DNA of 9,288 nucleotides. It comes from Tannerella sp. (GTDB lineage: Bacteria > Bacteroidota > Bacteroidia > Bacteroidales > Tannerellaceae). Both the position numbers and the translations under genes were made by a program. Each line of letters starts with the position of its first letter. Position 1 is the stretch's first letter. Shown here in pieces: positions 7,252 to 9,288 of this stretch. The stretch spans positions 1 to 9,288 of the forward strand of contig JAITBC010000398.1 in NCBI GenBank assembly GCA_031283785.1, written 5' to 3'. A model generated the notes under the pieces. That model saw only the letters and a program-made list of their open reading frames with translations, was not told the origin of the DNA and searched no databases.

Positions 7252-7268
7252 CACGAAAAAACAACCTT

Positions 7269-9288
7269 ATGAATTGTAAAGTATTTATATTTTTAGCCTT
7301 GCTGAGCGGTACGCTGCTCTATGGACAGAGTAATGTTTCTTACGTGAATCCGATGATCGGCGCTATGCAGATGGGACATACCTTCCCCGGCGCCTGCGTG
7401 CCCCACGGCGCCGTACAGCTGAGCCCCGACACGGACACAATCCCGCATAACATTGACGGGACGTATCAAAAAGACGCATACCGTTACTGTGCCGGGTATC
7501 AATATGACGACCCGACAATCGTCGGATTCAGTCATACGCATTTCAGCGGCACCGGCCATTCCGATTTGGGAGATGTGCTGCTCATGCCGGTGACCGGAAC
7601 GCCTCATCTGAATCCGGGAACGGCTGATCGACCGGAAACGGGCTATCGTTCCCGTTTTTCGCACGCGACCGAGACGGCGCAACCGGGCTATTACGAAGTC
7701 ATGCTGGACGACTACCGGATCAAGGCGCAACTGACGGCAACCGAACGGGTCGGCGTACACCGGTACACTTATCCTGCCGGTGAAAAACAACAGCTTATCC
7801 TGGATCTGATTCACGGGATTTACAACTACGACGGCAAAACATTATGGGCCAACCTGCGCGTCGAAAACGACACATTGCTGACCGGCTACCGCATTACGAA
7901 CGGCTGGGCGCGGGTGAACTACACGTATTTCGCCATCTCATTCTCTTCTCCCGTCACGCACTACAGGTATGAAGAGAAAGAAAAACCGAAATATGCCGGC
8001 TTCTGGCGAAAATTTCCTGCAGAAGATTTCCCCGAAATAGGCGGGCGCAAGATTGTCGCCTGCTTTGAATTTGACCGTCCGGCGTCTTCCGTGCTGGAGG
8101 TACGGGTTGCCCTCTCTGCCGTCAGCACAGCCGGCGCCCTGCGCAATTTGAAGGCTGAAACCGCAGGCAAATCGTTCGAACAAATCCATGCCGAAGCTTC
8201 GCAGAAGTGGGAACATGAAATGGCGCGCATCGACATTCAAGGGGTGCCCGACGACAGGAAAAGCATGTTCTATACGTCGCTCTACCATACATTAATCAAT
8301 CCGTCTCTTTACATGGATGTCGACGGCCAATACCGCGGTATCGACCACAACATCCATCAGGCCGACGGATTTACCAATTACACCGTCTTCTCCGTCTGGG
8401 ATACTTACCGGGCGTTGCATCCGCTTTTCAACCTGATTAACCGCAAGCGGAGCAGGGACATTGTCGAATCCATGCTGGCGCATTACGAACAAAGCGTGCA
8501 CAGAATGCTGCCTGTCTGGTCGCACAACGGCAACGAGAACTGGTGCATGATCGGCTATCATTCCGTATCAGTGCTGGCCGACGCCATCGCCAACGGGATT
8601 CCCGTCGACCGCCGGAAAGCGCTGGAGGCGATGCAACACACCGCTAACGTGCCTTATTACGGCGGATTAAGCGATTATCTCCGGCTGGGTTACGTGCCGG
8701 TAGATGCAAAGAGCGACGGTTCGTCCATGACGCTGGAATATGCCTACGACGACTGGACGATTTACCGTACCGCACTGTCGGACGGACGGGCGGAGATAGC
8801 CGAAACTTACCGAAAACGGGCGTTGAATTATAAAAACGTCTTTCACCCCTCGCTGCAGTTCGTTGGCGCCCGTTTGAGCGACGGCAGCTGGAGAAAAGAC
8901 TTTAACCTGCTGAGTACGCACGGACAGGGATTTATCGAAGGCAATGCCTGGAATTATTCGTTTTACGTGCCGCAGGATGTGAATGGACTGATACGGCAGA
9001 TGGGTGGCGAGTCACAGTTTGTCAGGCGTCTTGATTCACTTTTCACCATGCGCATGCCGGACGAGTTTTTTGCCGAGACCGAAGATGTGACCAGAGAGGG
9101 TATCATGGGAAACTACGTACTCGGCAACGAACCGAGCCACCATATCGCTTACCTGTATGCATGGACTTCGCAGCCATGGAAGACACAGCGCCGGGTACGC
9201 GAAATCATGAACCGCATGTATCGTGACGGCATCGACGGCTTATGCGGAAACGACGATTGCGGGCAGATGTCGGCATGGTATATTTTCT
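7269..9288 (+). CDS. Secreted GH92 alpha-mannosidase (3' end beyond window)
   Basis: The open frame gives 673 residues with no stop. Residues 1-19 form a signal peptide (K4, hydrophobic 5-17, likely cut before Q20). It has no lipobox cysteine, so the enzyme is probably periplasmic or secreted. GH92 landmarks follow: YVNPMIG (25-31), GHTFPGACVPHGAVQLSPDT (36-55), GFSHTHFSGTGHSDLGDV (86-103), SVWDTYRALHPL (375-386), EYAYDDW (490-496), EGNAWNYSF (557-565), GNEPSHHIAYLY (619-630) and GNDDCGQMSAWY (660-671). GH92 enzymes are calcium-dependent inverting exo-alpha-mannosidases that trim mannose from N-glycans or mannans; E557 is the likely general acid and the acidic pair D662-D663 may supply the base. 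Family members have about 740-780 residues, so roughly 70-110 are missing beyond the edge. The linkage preference cannot be told. The gene is much richer in GC than the DNA before it. An in-frame extension back to 7002 is rejected because the signal peptide starts here. Confidence 0.95.
   Translation, partial: MNCKVFIFLALLSGTLLYGQSNVSYVNPMIGAMQMGHTFPGACVPHGAVQLSPDTDTIPHNIDGTYQKDAYRYCAGYQYDDPTIVGFSHTHFSGTGHSDLGDVLLMPVTGTPHLNPGTADRPETGYRSRFSHATETAQPGYYEVMLDDYRIKAQLTATERVGVHRYTYPAGEKQQLILDLIHGIYNYDGKTLWANLRVENDTLLTGYRITNGWARVNYTYFAISFSSPVTHYRYEEKEKPKYAGFWRKFPAEDFPEIGGRKIVACFEFDRPASSVLEVRVALSAVSTAGALRNLKAETAGKSFEQIHAEASQKWEHEMARIDIQGVPDDRKSMFYTSLYHTLINPSLYMDVDGQYRGIDHNIHQADGFTNYTVFSVWDTYRALHPLFNLINRKRSRDIVESMLAHYEQSVHRMLPVWSHNGNENWCMIGYHSVSVLADAIANGIPVDRRKALEAMQHTANVPYYGGLSDYLRLGYVPVDAKSDGSSMTLEYAYDDWTIYRTALSDGRAEIAETYRKRALNYKNVFHPSLQFVGARLSDGSWRKDFNLLSTHGQGFIEGNAWNYSFYVPQDVNGLIRQMGGESQFVRRLDSLFTMRMPDEFFAETEDVTREGIMGNYVLGNEPSHHIAYLYAWTSQPWKTQRRVREIMNRMYRDGIDGLCGNDDCGQMSAWYIF

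Noticed and set aside
7293..8921. Several minus-strand open frames of 84-173 codons within the GH92 gene
   Set aside because: They lie antisense to a gene with clear family motifs along its whole length and have the low-complexity Arg/His/Val-rich look of shadow frames in GC-rich coding DNA.
6089..9288. A second copy of the tRNA-Phe 3' end as an attR-like repeat
   Set aside because: Looked for by eye for the CCGGTTCGATTCCTGG segment downstream; none was seen in the window.
1..9288. CRISPR arrays, tandem repeats, insertion-sequence ends or a riboswitch (for example TPP ahead of thiL)
   Set aside because: No regularly spaced repeats, transposase frames or THI-box-like motifs were seen; thiL overlaps lpxK, leaving no leader for a riboswitch.

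Overview
The window looks like a chromosomal piece of a Bacteroidales bacterium (phylum Bacteroidota). The reasons are five matches to the Bacteroidota promoter -7 consensus TAnnTTTG just upstream of genes, A-rich leaders without clear Shine-Dalgarno sites, a cysteine-free type B ribosomal protein L31, a class II aldolase and a 67K-type SppA of the Bacteroidales kind, and a secreted GH92 mannosidase. Genus cannot be fixed from this alone; relatives of Bacteroides, Parabacteroides and Tannerella are all plausible.

Positions 1-5915 are ordinary core genome at about 40-45% GC. A gene of unknown function ends at 84 and converges on rpmE2 (L31, minus strand) across a perfect 25-bp hairpin terminator. 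fba (fructose-bisphosphate aldolase) diverges from rpmE2 and ends in its own terminator. A likely operon follows: sppA (membrane-bound peptidase), lpxK (lipid A 4'-kinase) and thiL (thiamine-phosphate kinase), with a 36-bp gap and then a 14-bp overlap. It joins envelope upkeep to cofactor synthesis, with no closer functional link visible.

Positions 5969-6147 hold a compact tRNA-Phe(GAA) unit: a full promoter, the tRNA and a strong hairpin terminator. Just past that terminator the character changes. Positions 6156-6882 carry the remains of an AbiE-type (type IV) toxin-antitoxin pair: the antitoxin lacks its N-terminal half, and the toxin has a frameshift inside its nucleotidyltransferase motif plus an apparent large internal deletion. 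A low-GC, frame-broken remnant of unknown origin fills 6962 to about 7243. A GC-rich GH92 alpha-mannosidase gene with a signal peptide then starts at 7269 and runs off the window end.

The stretch after the tRNA is best read as accessory DNA next to a tRNA gene: a decayed toxin-antitoxin module, scrap DNA and a carbohydrate-use gene, each of different base composition. I found no intact undescribed system. The points most worth following are the tRNA-linked mosaic boundary and the unidentified remnant that is open in frame with the GH92 gene.
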